This document shows, piece by piece, positions 8,574 to 17,052 of a stretch of DNA of 64,000 bases. A program made the translations under genes and the position numbers. Position 1 is the first letter of the stretch; every line of letters starts with the position of its first letter. The notes beneath the pieces were generated by a model. It saw only the letters and a program-made list of their open reading frames with translations, was not told the origin of the DNA and made no database searches. Source of the stretch: CAZMNY01 sp964567745 (GTDB lineage Bacteria > Planctomycetota > Planctomycetia > Pirellulales > Pirellulaceae); NCBI GenBank assembly GCA_964567745.1, contig CAZMNY010000022.1, positions 65,928 through 129,927 on the forward strand. Direction: 5' to 3'.

Positions 8574-9962
8574 TCAAGCCGTTTTCGCGTTGCGCGGCTC
8601 CTTCAACCGAAAAGCCATTAGCCAGGCGATAAAAATCAAGATGCTGGCCGTGACGAACACGGCGTCGATGCCGACGTGGCCAATGATCAGACCGGCGACC
8701 GGCGAGAGTACGGCCGGACCGGCGATGAACAGGCTGATCGTGCTGAGAAAACGCGGGTGGTCCGACGGCTCGCTGATCTCCAAAGTGTAATTGTTGAATG
8801 TACGAAAAACGTTGGGAGTCAATCCGACCAGGAGAAATACGAGCGGGAAAACCCTCGCTCCCCAAACGGGCCCCGCGTAAGAGACTCCGATCGCCAGCAG
8901 AGGCGTCGCTCCTATCAATGCCAAGACGAAGAGCAACACCATCCGATTGCCTTTGCGATCGGCCAACGGTCCGACGAGAAAACTGAACATCGCCGTCCCG
9001 GCATTTTGGATCACGACCCAGATCATCATGTTTTCGAAACTCAGTCCCAAACGCTCGCGAGCCACCGCTTGATAATGGGGAAAGAGTATTACGCTCGATC
9101 CGAATAGCGCGCCGACGATCGCCAGCCGCCGTGTGTTGGCCGACTGGCGCCAAACTTTTCTCGCGCCGTCGAGTATCTTGGCGAGCGTTGTCGCGGGCGT
9201 ACCAAAGTTGTCGCGAAACTCGTCAAACGTCAGAGCGACGACCGACGAGACAAGAAAGCAAACGCCGGTGAATGCAAAAATCAAATCGAAGCGGGCGCCA
9301 AGCGGAGACAGCCAGTGAGGCAGCAGTAACGCGGCGATCAGACAGGCGAGCGCCGAACCGATGATGCTCGCCGCAATGAGCAGCCGCCCCCTTCGACGCA
9401 CCGGAACAAGCTTCCCCTGCAGCGCGCCGAAACAGAGTTGGTGGATCCCGGTCACCAAAAAGAAAAGCGCGTAAATGCCAATGAACATGTACGGGAGCCA
9501 CCGGCCCTTCCCCTCCGTCCAACGCCAACACGCGGACAAGACGAGAAACGAAATCGCCATGAGCAGCGCACAGGCGGCGAGAAAGAGTTTCTTCTGAGCG
9601 GCGCCTCGCACGCGATGCGCCAGCAGAAGCGGCGGAATGCTCTGCCCGAACCGATTACACAACGGCAACCAAGCTCGAACCGCCGGCCCGCAACCGAGAC
9701 TGTCCAAGACCGCCGGCATGATGATGCTCTCAGTCTTAAAGATCCAGCCGATCCGCAGCGTGACCTGATAGACGACGAGCCCCCAAAAATTCCAGCGATG
9801 AGTTTGCTCCGTCTGAAGATCGATTCCCGAGGCGGGCTTGTATGCGGCGCACGTATTCGGCCGGGAACTATTGGGCGAGCCATCGTCCGCCGAGCTTGCG
9901 GGGGAATCGTCTGGTTCACTACCGGCTGGGGAGTCCTGTGGGTCAGAGCCTGCGGTGTGCAT
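8574..9962 (-). CDS. MFS transporter
   Basis: A 462-aa polytopic membrane protein with about 10-12 hydrophobic segments and the loop motif GPLADRKGNRMVLL, which matches the MFS loop between helices of a six-helix half. The first 55 residues are soluble, rich in Ser, Asp and Pro, and unusual for the family. The middle loop (FDEFRDNFGTP) is short. Substrate is not predictable; the sequence looks like the poorly characterised planctomycete MFS group rather than a drug exporter. The gene is followed by two hairpins that may terminate it. Confidence 0.85.
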   Translation of the reverse strand: MHTAGSDPQDSPAGSEPDDSPASSADDGSPNSSRPNTCAAYKPASGIDLQTEQTHRWNFWGLVVYQVTLRIGWIFKTESIIMPAVLDSLGCGPAVRAWLPLCNRFGQSIPPLLLAHRVRGAAQKKLFLAACALLMAISFLVLSACWRWTEGKGRWLPYMFIGIYALFFLVTGIHQLCFGALQGKLVPVRRRGRLLIAASIIGSALACLIAALLLPHWLSPLGARFDLIFAFTGVCFLVSSVVALTFDEFRDNFGTPATTLAKILDGARKVWRQSANTRRLAIVGALFGSSVILFPHYQAVARERLGLSFENMMIWVVIQNAGTAMFSFLVGPLADRKGNRMVLLFVLALIGATPLLAIGVSYAGPVWGARVFPLVFLLVGLTPNVFRTFNNYTLEISEPSDHPRFLSTISLFIAGPAVLSPVAGLIIGHVGIDAVFVTASILIFIAWLMAFRLKEPRNAKTA

Positions 9963-10066
9963 GCCTCTTATTATAGCCGCGCCACTTCAGCGGCACAGCG
10001 GGCGCCGATCTGACGTTGAGCAGTCGCGCAAATTTGGCGACCTCATTCGCGTTTCACCACAATCGT

Positions 10067-10621
10067 TCAGCCGCGCGCCAACCGCATTTCCAAGTAGCTT
10101 CTCGTCTCGACCTGCTCGAGGCCCATTTTGGCCGCCAAGGTCAAGATCGCAGATTCGCAACGTTTCAGATCATCTTCTTCCGCGACAATCTCCAACTCAA
10201 CAAATGGGCCCACAAGCGCAACATCGTCGAGTGCACATTCAACTTGCAGCCCCTCCCACATCAGACTGAAGTACTGTCGCTTCTTGGCTACGTCGGCGAC
10301 CGGCTCAAACCCCAGCGCCACGACCATTTCGCGAAACAGACTTGGCACATTCTCACCGTCGCCAAGCGGAATCTCAATTTCTCGCCGTGTCTTCACGTTG
10401 CCGGCCAGCCGCGGCCCCTTATAGGTTACAAGTCCTCGGTTATCGAGCCGGCGAAGTCGAAATGCTTCGTCCGTCTTCGCGAAGTCTCGGCCCGGATGAG
10501 CAAAATAGGTGTCGACTTGAGAAACCGCCGATCCCCGCGCGGCGCCGAATGAGACGAGTTGCGACTCAATCGCACTCAAGCTATCGACGTGGAACTTCTG
10601 TTCAACTTCAAACTGTGTCAT
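10067..10621 (-). CDS. CYTH-domain protein (class IV adenylate cyclase-like)
   Basis: A 184-aa protein of the CYTH superfamily (CyaB, thiamine triphosphatase). It starts with the metal/phosphate-binding EVEQKF (ExExK motif), followed by FRLRR, TYKGP, RREIE and, near the end, VELEIV. These charged residues line the inside of the triphosphate tunnel barrel. Members hydrolyse or cyclise nucleoside triphosphates or inorganic triphosphate; which reaction applies cannot be told from sequence. It is divergent from the TlpA-like gene, with about 130 bp between them as a shared promoter region. Confidence 0.88.
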   Translation of the reverse strand: MTQFEVEQKFHVDSLSAIESQLVSFGAARGSAVSQVDTYFAHPGRDFAKTDEAFRLRRLDNRGLVTYKGPRLAGNVKTRREIEIPLGDGENVPSLFREMVVALGFEPVADVAKKRQYFSLMWEGLQVECALDDVALVGPFVELEIVAEEDDLKRCESAILTLAAKMGLEQVETRSYLEMRLARG

Positions 10622-10748
10622 TAGACTCGGGTGGTTGTGAGCACGAACCGTTTAGGGTGATATTAAAGGTCGATGCGATTGGTTGCGCAACAAATTGCAA
10701 TCGCAACCGCCAAGCAAGTTTACCTCAGATCCATTGCGAGCGGCGTCT

Positions 10749-11372
10749 ATGACCAAGCAAACAGAACCAACAGACACCAAGACTGGTTCTGCCCGCATGT
10801 ACGTTTGGCCGTTGATTGCGATCGTCGTGATCGTCGCGTTCGCGTTTCGCGATCGATTCATTGCACAAACTGACGGGACGAGTTCAGCAGCAGTGGGGAA
10901 ACGGCTGGAAAAAGTCGAGCTCGTCGGAATGACGAAAGACACCGCTGACTTATCTGCCGATTCGCTGACAGGCAAAGTGACGTTGATCAACTTTTGGGGG
11001 TACTGGTGTGCGCCGTGCGTGGCCGAGTTCCCGGAATTAGCCGAGCTCGACAAGGAACTCAGGCGACACGACGATTTTCTCTACGTTTCAGTTGCCTGCC
11101 ACGGCATTCCCAATCAACCCGAACTACTGCGCACGAAGACGCTCGAGTTTCTCGAGCAGCACGGATACGACGGCCCGGTGTTTGACGACGCTAAGGGAAT
11201 CACGCGAACCCAAGTTGCTTCGCTTGTTGGCGAAGATTTGATTGGGTATCCAACGACCGTGCTGCTTGACCGAAAAGGAATGGTTCGCGGTATGTGGACC
11301 GGTTATTCGCCTGCCGTCATTCGAGACCTTCGCAGCGAAGCCGCGCGGCTGCTTCAAGAGTCGGCCGAATAG
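10749..11372 (+). CDS. Membrane-anchored TlpA/ResA-like thioredoxin
   Basis: A 207-aa thioredoxin-fold protein with an N-terminal membrane anchor (about residues 18-36) and the active site WGYWCAPC, placing the redox domain outside the cytoplasm. TlpA/ResA proteins reduce disulfides, often for cytochrome c maturation. The later cis-Pro is in GYPTTVLLDRKG. I prefer the ATG at 10749; the frame is open from 10683 but the extra 22 residues look like leader sequence. Its stop codon abuts that of the DUF1501 gene on the other strand with no gap. Confidence 0.87.
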   Translation: MTKQTEPTDTKTGSARMYVWPLIAIVVIVAFAFRDRFIAQTDGTSSAAVGKRLEKVELVGMTKDTADLSADSLTGKVTLINFWGYWCAPCVAEFPELAELDKELRRHDDFLYVSVACHGIPNQPELLRTKTLEFLEQHGYDGPVFDDAKGITRTQVASLVGEDLIGYPTTVLLDRKGMVRGMWTGYSPAVIRDLRSEAARLLQESAE

Positions 11373-12791
11373 TCAACACTCAAACCGAACGGGCGTTCCC
11401 TCACAGACTTTGCGCGTCACCTTCTGAAATTCATCCCAATACCGACGAGACGTGTCGACGCCCAAATGTTGAAGAATGGTGGCGGAGAGATCGGCGGGCG
11501 AAACGGGTTTGTCGAGCACGTGTCCGCCATCGCGCGAGGTCTCGCCGTAGAATTGACCGCCAGGTACTCCGCCTCCGGCAAGCAGCGCCGTGAATGCATG
11601 CGGCCAATGGTCGCGACCCGTCTTCAAAGTCATCGCGTTTTGTGAGAACTGCCCGACTTTGGGCGTCCGGCCAAACTCGCCCGTTGCGACGACCAGCGTC
11701 GTCTCCAACAGTCCTCGCTGATCCAAATCATCAATGAAGGCTGAGAACGATTGATCGAAGAGCGGACAGAGCGGGTCCTTCAATTTGGCAAAGTTGTCGT
11801 GATGCGTATCCCACATCGGCGATCGCTTATCGAGCTTGCTCGGATGGTCGAAATTGACGGTCACCAAGGAAATGCCCGACTCGACAAGCTGCCGCGCCAT
11901 CAATAGGCTCTGCCCAAAATCGGTTCTGCCATACGCATCTCGCACCGCCGGCTTTACTCGTTCGAGATCGAGCGCTCGATGAAACTCGGGCTTGTGCAAC
12001 ATCGAATAGGCCATATCGACGTGTTTGGCGTAAGACTTCGCCGCCCGGCCGTATTCGCTTGTGGCTGATGGGCGGACGGTTTCGAGTTGGCGGAGCAAGT
12101 TGCGACGACCGCCGATTCGACTGGCACCGACTTCCGGGAGCAATTTAAATCCTTCAACTTGAAAATCCTTCTTGCCTGGCTCGCAAGCAATCACAACCGG
12201 ATCATACCGGTCGCCCATCCTTCCGCCCGACTGGCCGGCGATTCGTTTGCTCTGACCAACGAATTGAGAATACAAAGGCAAGACGACTGACGGCGGCAGG
12301 CCATGTTCAGATTGGCCGTAGCGAGTAACGAGCGAATTGAGGCTCGGCCAATCTTGCGGAGTCGCTTGGTCGGTCGTCGGGGGCCCAAAATATTCGCGGC
12401 CCGTATACAATTCGCTGCAGGCCGGACCGTGCACTGGCATTCGATGTTGCATCGAACGAAGAAGCATCAGCCGGTCCATCCGTTTCGCCAATTGCGGCAA
12501 ATGCTCGCAAATCTGAATGCCCGGCACACTCGTCGAGATCGGACTAAAATTTCCGCGGACGTTGACCGGCGCCTGTGGTTTCATGTCCCACAGATCAATG
12601 TGGCTCGGCCCGCCAAACAGAAACACAAATACACACGAGTTGATTCGCCGACGAGCGATCGGCTTGTCGCTCGGCGATTGAGCCCGAAGACGGTCCAAGT
12701 CGGCAGCCGACAATCCCAACAGACTGAGCCCGCCGACACGCAACCACTCGCGGCGGTTTCGCTCGCCATGGCCAGACTGAAAGCTCAACAT
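11373..12791 (-). CDS. Tat-exported DUF1501 protein
   Basis: A 472-aa protein of the DUF1501 group, distantly related to alkaline phosphatase/sulfatase-type hydrolases and very abundant in planctomycetes. The start NRREWLRVGGLSLLGLS is a Tat-like signal. FLFGGPSHIDLWDMKP and TGEFGRTP...GRDHWP are the family's conserved blocks. The start at 12791 gives this signal at the very N-terminus; the frame continues upstream to 12854 without support. DUF1501 genes are often paired with a DUF1549/DUF1553 cytochrome, which is absent here. Function is unknown. Confidence 0.9.
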   Translation of the reverse strand: MLSFQSGHGERNRREWLRVGGLSLLGLSAADLDRLRAQSPSDKPIARRRINSCVFVFLFGGPSHIDLWDMKPQAPVNVRGNFSPISTSVPGIQICEHLPQLAKRMDRLMLLRSMQHRMPVHGPACSELYTGREYFGPPTTDQATPQDWPSLNSLVTRYGQSEHGLPPSVVLPLYSQFVGQSKRIAGQSGGRMGDRYDPVVIACEPGKKDFQVEGFKLLPEVGASRIGGRRNLLRQLETVRPSATSEYGRAAKSYAKHVDMAYSMLHKPEFHRALDLERVKPAVRDAYGRTDFGQSLLMARQLVESGISLVTVNFDHPSKLDKRSPMWDTHHDNFAKLKDPLCPLFDQSFSAFIDDLDQRGLLETTLVVATGEFGRTPKVGQFSQNAMTLKTGRDHWPHAFTALLAGGGVPGGQFYGETSRDGGHVLDKPVSPADLSATILQHLGVDTSRRYWDEFQKVTRKVCEGTPVRFEC

Positions 12792-12875
12792 TGTCGCTGC
12801 CCTTTCTGTCTGAAGGGGGAGTGTCAGCGGTGGCGAACTGGGACGCGCCGACACACATCATAGCTGAATCTCTTG

Positions 12876-12916
12876 GCAAGTCTGAGAAAATGCGATCAAA
12901 CAGAAGACAGACTTGC
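12876..12916. repeat. Hairpin between ruvX and DUF1501 gene
   Basis: A perfect 9-bp inverted repeat GCAAGTCTG / CAGACTTGC with a 23-nt loop lies between ruvX and the DUF1501 gene on the minus strand. There is no T run, so it may be a structured leader or a weak terminator. Confidence 0.45.
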
Positions 12917-12967
12917 GGCATTGGCGGCACCGACGCCGGACCAACTCGCACGGTTGTATTGGACCGT

Positions 12968-13426
12968 TCAGAGTTCGCCGTGATGCTCGTCTTGACGAGC
13001 TGAGTCGAGATAGCCAGCCAAGATGACTTGAGCGGCCAACATATCGCGTCGTTTCTTGCGGTTCTTTCGCTTGGTGTCGGCCTGCATCATGAACTGATCC
13101 GCCAAGGCGGTTGAATATCGCTCGTCGTAGTAACTGATCGGAAGCTCTGTTGTCTCCTCCAGCCACTTGCCGAATTGGCGAGCCTCGCGCGATTTCTCAC
13201 TCTCGTCGCCGCTACTATGAACGGGCAAGCCGACAACGAATCCGACTAACTCTTCGTCCCGGACCAACTGCCGAAAGAACTCGGCGTCTCCCGCTTCATC
13301 CGTTCGCGTATAGTTCTCGAGCGGACTGGAAATCAGTTGAGCGGGATCGGACACGGCCACGCCGACGCGGACCGACCCGTAGTCGATACCCGCGATTCTG
13401 CCTTTTGTGGGAAGGGTCTCGCTCAA
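12968..13426 (-). CDS. ruvX: YqgF/RuvX Holliday-junction resolvase-like nuclease
   Basis: A 152-aa RNase H-fold protein. GIDYG at 13-17 carries the first catalytic Asp, FVVGLP the second strand, YYDERYST the Glu region, and KRRDMLAAQVIL the last Asp. The family processes the 5' end of pre-16S rRNA in E. coli and was earlier linked to Holliday junctions. Length is typical. It follows the lipase-like gene by about 35 bp on the same strand. Confidence 0.92.
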   Translation of the reverse strand: MSETLPTKGRIAGIDYGSVRVGVAVSDPAQLISSPLENYTRTDEAGDAEFFRQLVRDEELVGFVVGLPVHSSGDESEKSREARQFGKWLEETTELPISYYDERYSTALADQFMMQADTKRKNRKKRRDMLAAQVILAGYLDSARQDEHHGEL

Positions 13427-13460
13427 TGCACGAATCTCCCGCGCCGCCGCTCAGACCTGC

Positions 13461-14513
13461 TCATGACGGGTCCACATCTTGCTGAGTCAGCGGGCGACGT
13501 TTATCAGCGGCGACGAAGAAGCCCGACTTGAGGAATCTCAACATGCACTTGAGCGACTCTTTGTCGCTGACCATGGCCGTGTGGCTCGTCGACGCAACAT
13601 GAAAATCGCTCGCCCCAGCCAGCTTCGTTTCGTCCACACTCACGACCCAATCATCCTCGCCGTCCAGCAGCGGGTTTTGCAACGAAGCCCCACCGGCCAG
13701 AATGCCAAAGGGACGATTCGGCGTCGCAAGTTGTTTACTCAGTTGCTCCCAATTGGCAATCTGAGTGCCGCTCACACCCCACACCGTTTTGAAAAGCTGA
13801 TTGTCTCGGAACAGCGTCGCCAGGCGAGCCCCTTGATTGGGAGGAGCGAGCATGACGATGTGGCCAATGCGCGGATCGGGCTGCTCCTTGCGATCGATGC
13901 ATTCACGCCAGTATCGACGAATGACAAGATTGCCCATGCTGTGAGCCGCGAGGTCGATCCTCACGTCGCCGCGAATGTTCTGCAAGACGCTGCGCAGAGC
14001 TCTTCCGTGTCCGACCATCGCGTCGCGTGAACTGGCGTAGCCCATATTGACCGTTTTGTATTGCCCATGCTTCGCGGCGTAATTGCAAAGCGGCTGCATC
14101 GCCTTTCTCGACCGCATCAGACCATGCAATGCGACCAGGACTTTTTCGCGATAGGGCTCGATCGGCAAGTGGCGCCGCTTCTTGGCGAAGTCGCGAAACA
14201 TCTGATCCTTCGTGCCCCACGCCTGCCGCACATCGTTTGGGTCGAGGATCCTGCAATGCTCGGTAAATGCGTTCTGTTGAATTCGCCAACTGTGATCGAT
14301 CACCAAGTCGGTCCAGAACTGCATCCCGCCTAAGGTTGGGAAAGGGAGATTGAAGAGAGGCGAATCGCCAGTTTGCCCGGCATCGTCGCCGTCGTCGTTT
14401 CGTTCGCTTGCAAACAATTGGCTCGCGCGCGAATGAATACCGACAGCGGATAGAGCTACCGCCGTCCTTGCCGCGAACTGGCGACGGTCGAGAAGACGTT
14501 TTACGAGACTCAT
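13461..14513 (-). CDS. Exported alpha/beta hydrolase (lipase-like)
   Basis: A 350-aa secreted protein. The start MSLVKRLLDRRQFAARTAVALSAV is a Tat-like leader with RRQF, and GGGAG upstream of the ATG at 14513 supports that start over the open frame to 14591. VLVALHGLMRS forms the oxyanion strand, LAAHSMGN carries the nucleophile Ser, EDDWVV the likely Asp and TSHTAMV the likely His. The pattern resembles PGAP1/lipase-type hydrolases acting on lipids. Its substrate is unknown. It shares a strand and short gap with ruvX. Confidence 0.82.
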   Translation of the reverse strand: MSLVKRLLDRRQFAARTAVALSAVGIHSRASQLFASERNDDGDDAGQTGDSPLFNLPFPTLGGMQFWTDLVIDHSWRIQQNAFTEHCRILDPNDVRQAWGTKDQMFRDFAKKRRHLPIEPYREKVLVALHGLMRSRKAMQPLCNYAAKHGQYKTVNMGYASSRDAMVGHGRALRSVLQNIRGDVRIDLAAHSMGNLVIRRYWRECIDRKEQPDPRIGHIVMLAPPNQGARLATLFRDNQLFKTVWGVSGTQIANWEQLSKQLATPNRPFGILAGGASLQNPLLDGEDDWVVSVDETKLAGASDFHVASTSHTAMVSDKESLKCMLRFLKSGFFVAADKRRPLTQQDVDPS

Positions 14514-14689
14514 TTCAATTGCTCCCTTGCCGATCAGTGAACCAATCTTATTCGCTCGTCGATATCGATTCTTTGCCGACGTACAGGGCAAGCACGGGCT
14601 CGTCGGTCGGTAATTCCGCTATTCTTTTGCGCTGGGCTCGGCCAGAACTCTAGGACGCGGATTCGCTAGAATCGCGATTCCGCCGCAAT

Positions 14690-15781
14690 CTAAAGATATT
14701 CTTCCCACCCATTCTCTTCGATCGACCTCACGATCTTCCGCATCGATTCCTCGTCGCGGCGATTGGCAACGAGCGTCGCATCGGGCGTGTGAACCACGAT
14801 GCAGTCCTCCAAGCCGATCGTCGCCACAAGGTGCTCGCCGCTTGTGCGAACAATCAATCCTTTCGAACCGGCGTCGACGTGACGCCCGACCGCTGTATGT
14901 CCTTGATCGTTGACACCTCGCAGTCGAGCCAACGCCGACCAGCTGCCCAAGTCGTCCCACCCGAAAGGCGCTTCTACAACCACGACATTGCTGTGATGCT
15001 CCATCACGGCGTAGTCGATCGACGTCCCGCGAATCGCCTCAAACTCACGCTGAAACACGTCGACGAAGTCGGCATCGTCGACCGTGGCGGCGATCGTCAT
15101 GATGCGAGAATGCATCTCCGGCTGACGCTCCGCAAGCGCCTTCAATATCGTGTCGGCTCGCCAAACGAAGATCCCGGAATTCCAATAGAAATTGCCGCTT
15201 TCAAAATATTGCTGAGCAACCTCGCGCGCGGGCTTCTCGCGAAACTGATCGACTTGATACGCGGGAGAGGTAGTCGCCGAGCCGGAATCGGATTCGAGCG
15301 AATCACCACGTTCGATATAGCCAAACGTCTCAGCCGGATAGGTGGGGCTAATGCCCAACGTCACAATGCGATCGCCGTTCTGCTCAACCAACGAGACCGC
15401 TTGGCTAATCGCGTCTTGGAACACACTCACCGGCTCGATAATGTGATCGGCCGGCGACACAACCATGATCGCATCGCTGTCGTTGCGCGAAACCAATGCC
15501 GCGGCCAGGCCGATACAGGGCGCCGTGTCGCGTTTGCAGGGCTCGCCTAAAATCGAACTCGGCGGAAGTTGAGGGAGCTGATCCGCCACCGCATTGCACA
15601 ATCGCTTGTTTGTGAGAATCAGGATCTGGTCGGTTTCCACCAGTCCTTCAAATCGATCCACGGTCGATTGAAGCATCGTCCGTCCGCCCGCTAAATCGAG
15701 CAGCTGCTTCGGCATCGCCGCGCGACTGGCTGGCCAAAAACGCGTCCCCGCGCCGCCCGCCATGATTACCGTGTGAAGCAT
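14690..15781 (-). CDS. manC: Mannose-1-phosphate guanylyltransferase
   Basis: A 363-aa nucleotidyltransferase making GDP-mannose from mannose-1-phosphate and GTP, for surface polysaccharides and glycoproteins. The pyrophosphorylase signature MAGGAGTRFWPASR with PKQLL opens the protein. EPCKRDTAPCI, VVSPADHII and FREKPARE follow, and NSGIFVW and the FGWDDLGSW substrate motif are intact. There is no C-terminal isomerase domain, so this is the short monofunctional form. A pair of nested inverted repeats lies just upstream. Confidence 0.94.
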   Translation of the reverse strand: MLHTVIMAGGAGTRFWPASRAAMPKQLLDLAGGRTMLQSTVDRFEGLVETDQILILTNKRLCNAVADQLPQLPPSSILGEPCKRDTAPCIGLAAALVSRNDSDAIMVVSPADHIIEPVSVFQDAISQAVSLVEQNGDRIVTLGISPTYPAETFGYIERGDSLESDSGSATTSPAYQVDQFREKPAREVAQQYFESGNFYWNSGIFVWRADTILKALAERQPEMHSRIMTIAATVDDADFVDVFQREFEAIRGTSIDYAVMEHHSNVVVVEAPFGWDDLGSWSALARLRGVNDQGHTAVGRHVDAGSKGLIVRTSGEHLVATIGLEDCIVVHTPDATLVANRRDEESMRKIVRSIEENGWEEYL

Positions 15782-15834
15782 GTTACAAATCCATTCGTAT
15801 CCGTGCCCAACTACGCGTCCATTAGATGGTTCTC

Positions 15835-15889
15835 CGACTCCGCGCCAGTCGCCTCATGCGACTGAAGATTCGCGAACGAAACGGAGTCG
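15835..15889. repeat. Nested inverted repeats upstream of manC
   Basis: CGACTCCG at 15835-15842 pairs with CGGAGTCG at 15882-15889, and inside it CAGTCG at 15846-15851 pairs with CGACTG at 15859-15864. The structure lies between the stop codon of the 42-aa membrane protein gene and the start of manC, so it may be a terminator for the first or a structured leader for the second. No T run is seen. Confidence 0.45.
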
Positions 15890-15917
15890 TCACCCCTGTC
15901 CGAGCGAACTTACCGTT

Positions 15918-16046
15918 CTACGGATTGGAGGAAGCAAACCAGCCTTGGACGTAAGCGTAGGCTAAAAAGCTCAACAGAGGGAAGAGCACAAAAATGGAAG
16001 CGTAGGTGAAAACCGTCATTCGCTTCTGATGCGGCCAACGTGCCAT
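15918..16046 (-). CDS. Small single-span membrane protein (42 aa)
   Basis: A short gene found by reading the minus strand. It begins MARWPHQKRMTVF, has one hydrophobic segment at about residues 11-34 (YASIFVLFPLLSFLAYAY) and ends in GWFASSNP before TAG. Basic residues precede the segment and it has a clean aromatic boundary, which looks like a real inner-membrane peptide. It lies 89 bp after the 270-aa membrane protein gene and 136 bp before manC on the same strand. No motif gives a function and the ribosome site (GAAAG) is weak. Reading-frame quality is the main support. Confidence 0.6.
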   Translation of the reverse strand: MARWPHQKRMTVFTYASIFVLFPLLSFLAYAYVQGWFASSNP

Positions 16047-16135
16047 CGATACTTTCAAGTAAATTCAGAGGCTTGGATGGATTGAATTGAACGCCGGACC
16101 GGTCGAATATTGCGGCGAACGGCTGCGTCCCAAAC

Positions 16136-16948
16136 TCAAGCGGGTGATGTCGAACTGGCCGTGATTCGGACGACAACGGCAATCTCGGTCTCCGGCCCGC
16201 GGGAGAGGCGCAAGTCGACCCGAGCCCCAAAAGACTCGGCCTGAGTCAGCTTGAGTACGGCTTCAGGGCCCTCCACCTGCTCGCACTCGCAAGACGGCTC
16301 AGCCTCTAAAGGCGGGCAAAACGAGGCGTGCAGCGAAGCCTGCCGTTGTCCCGGCTCGAATGTCGCCCTCATCAAACAGACAATCGACTCGACGTCACCG
16401 TCAATTCGCCGAGTCATTCGTTGCACCAAGTCGGGCGATAGGCCTTCGTCGCTAGCATCCTCCGCCACTCCACCGCGGATCGGAATCACGTCGACAACGC
16501 CGTCACTCGCGTTGAGCCTCGATACGGGAACCTCAGATCGGCCCGACGCCGAAGCGAAGGAAATGCCGCCAGCCCGCAGCCACCACCAGATTTCTTCGGC
16601 GGCAAATGCGGTCCAAACCAAGATCACCGCGGAAGTGGGAGTTTCCTTCCCCATCGCCAAAACAGCCAAAGCGAGCAACACACAGGAGGGGCCAATTAAA
16701 ATCGCTCGCAATTCCCAAGGAGCGAAGCGAGATTCAATCCGCGTTGTAGCTAGTCGAATCCCAGCCGCAACGGCGACGGCAACCAGAGCCAGCAAGGCCG
16801 CGCCGGCGACTGACGAAAGCCCGCCTCCGTTCTGCAGATTGGCAATCAGCAAACCGGCGCTCAATGCGGACGCCAGCATGGTTGCCGAAAGCACCACGCG
16901 GCCCAAGCCCGCAGCCACCGATTCCGAAGGTTGAGCCGAGGCTACCAT
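16136..16948 (-). CDS. Membrane protein of unknown function
   Basis: A 270-aa protein with four hydrophobic segments in the first 135 residues (starting near 18, 45, 82 and 105), followed by a soluble domain of about 130 residues with two Cys pairs (CPPLEAEPSCECE). I do not recognise a family. The soluble part ends in alternating strands (VDLRLSR, EIAVVVRI). The 42-aa membrane protein lies directly downstream and may be its partner. Upstream is about 100 bp to metK. Confidence 0.7.
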   Translation of the reverse strand: MVASAQPSESVAAGLGRVVLSATMLASALSAGLLIANLQNGGGLSSVAGAALLALVAVAVAAGIRLATTRIESRFAPWELRAILIGPSCVLLALAVLAMGKETPTSAVILVWTAFAAEEIWWWLRAGGISFASASGRSEVPVSRLNASDGVVDVIPIRGGVAEDASDEGLSPDLVQRMTRRIDGDVESIVCLMRATFEPGQRQASLHASFCPPLEAEPSCECEQVEGPEAVLKLTQAESFGARVDLRLSRGPETEIAVVVRITASSTSPA

Positions 16949-17052
16949 CCGCCAAACCCTTCTGTCCCAGCGACGCCCGACAAGTTGCCACGACCGATCT
17001 CACGGCAACTCGCCGCAAGGCAACTCACCAATGCAACCAGCACCATAGCAAC

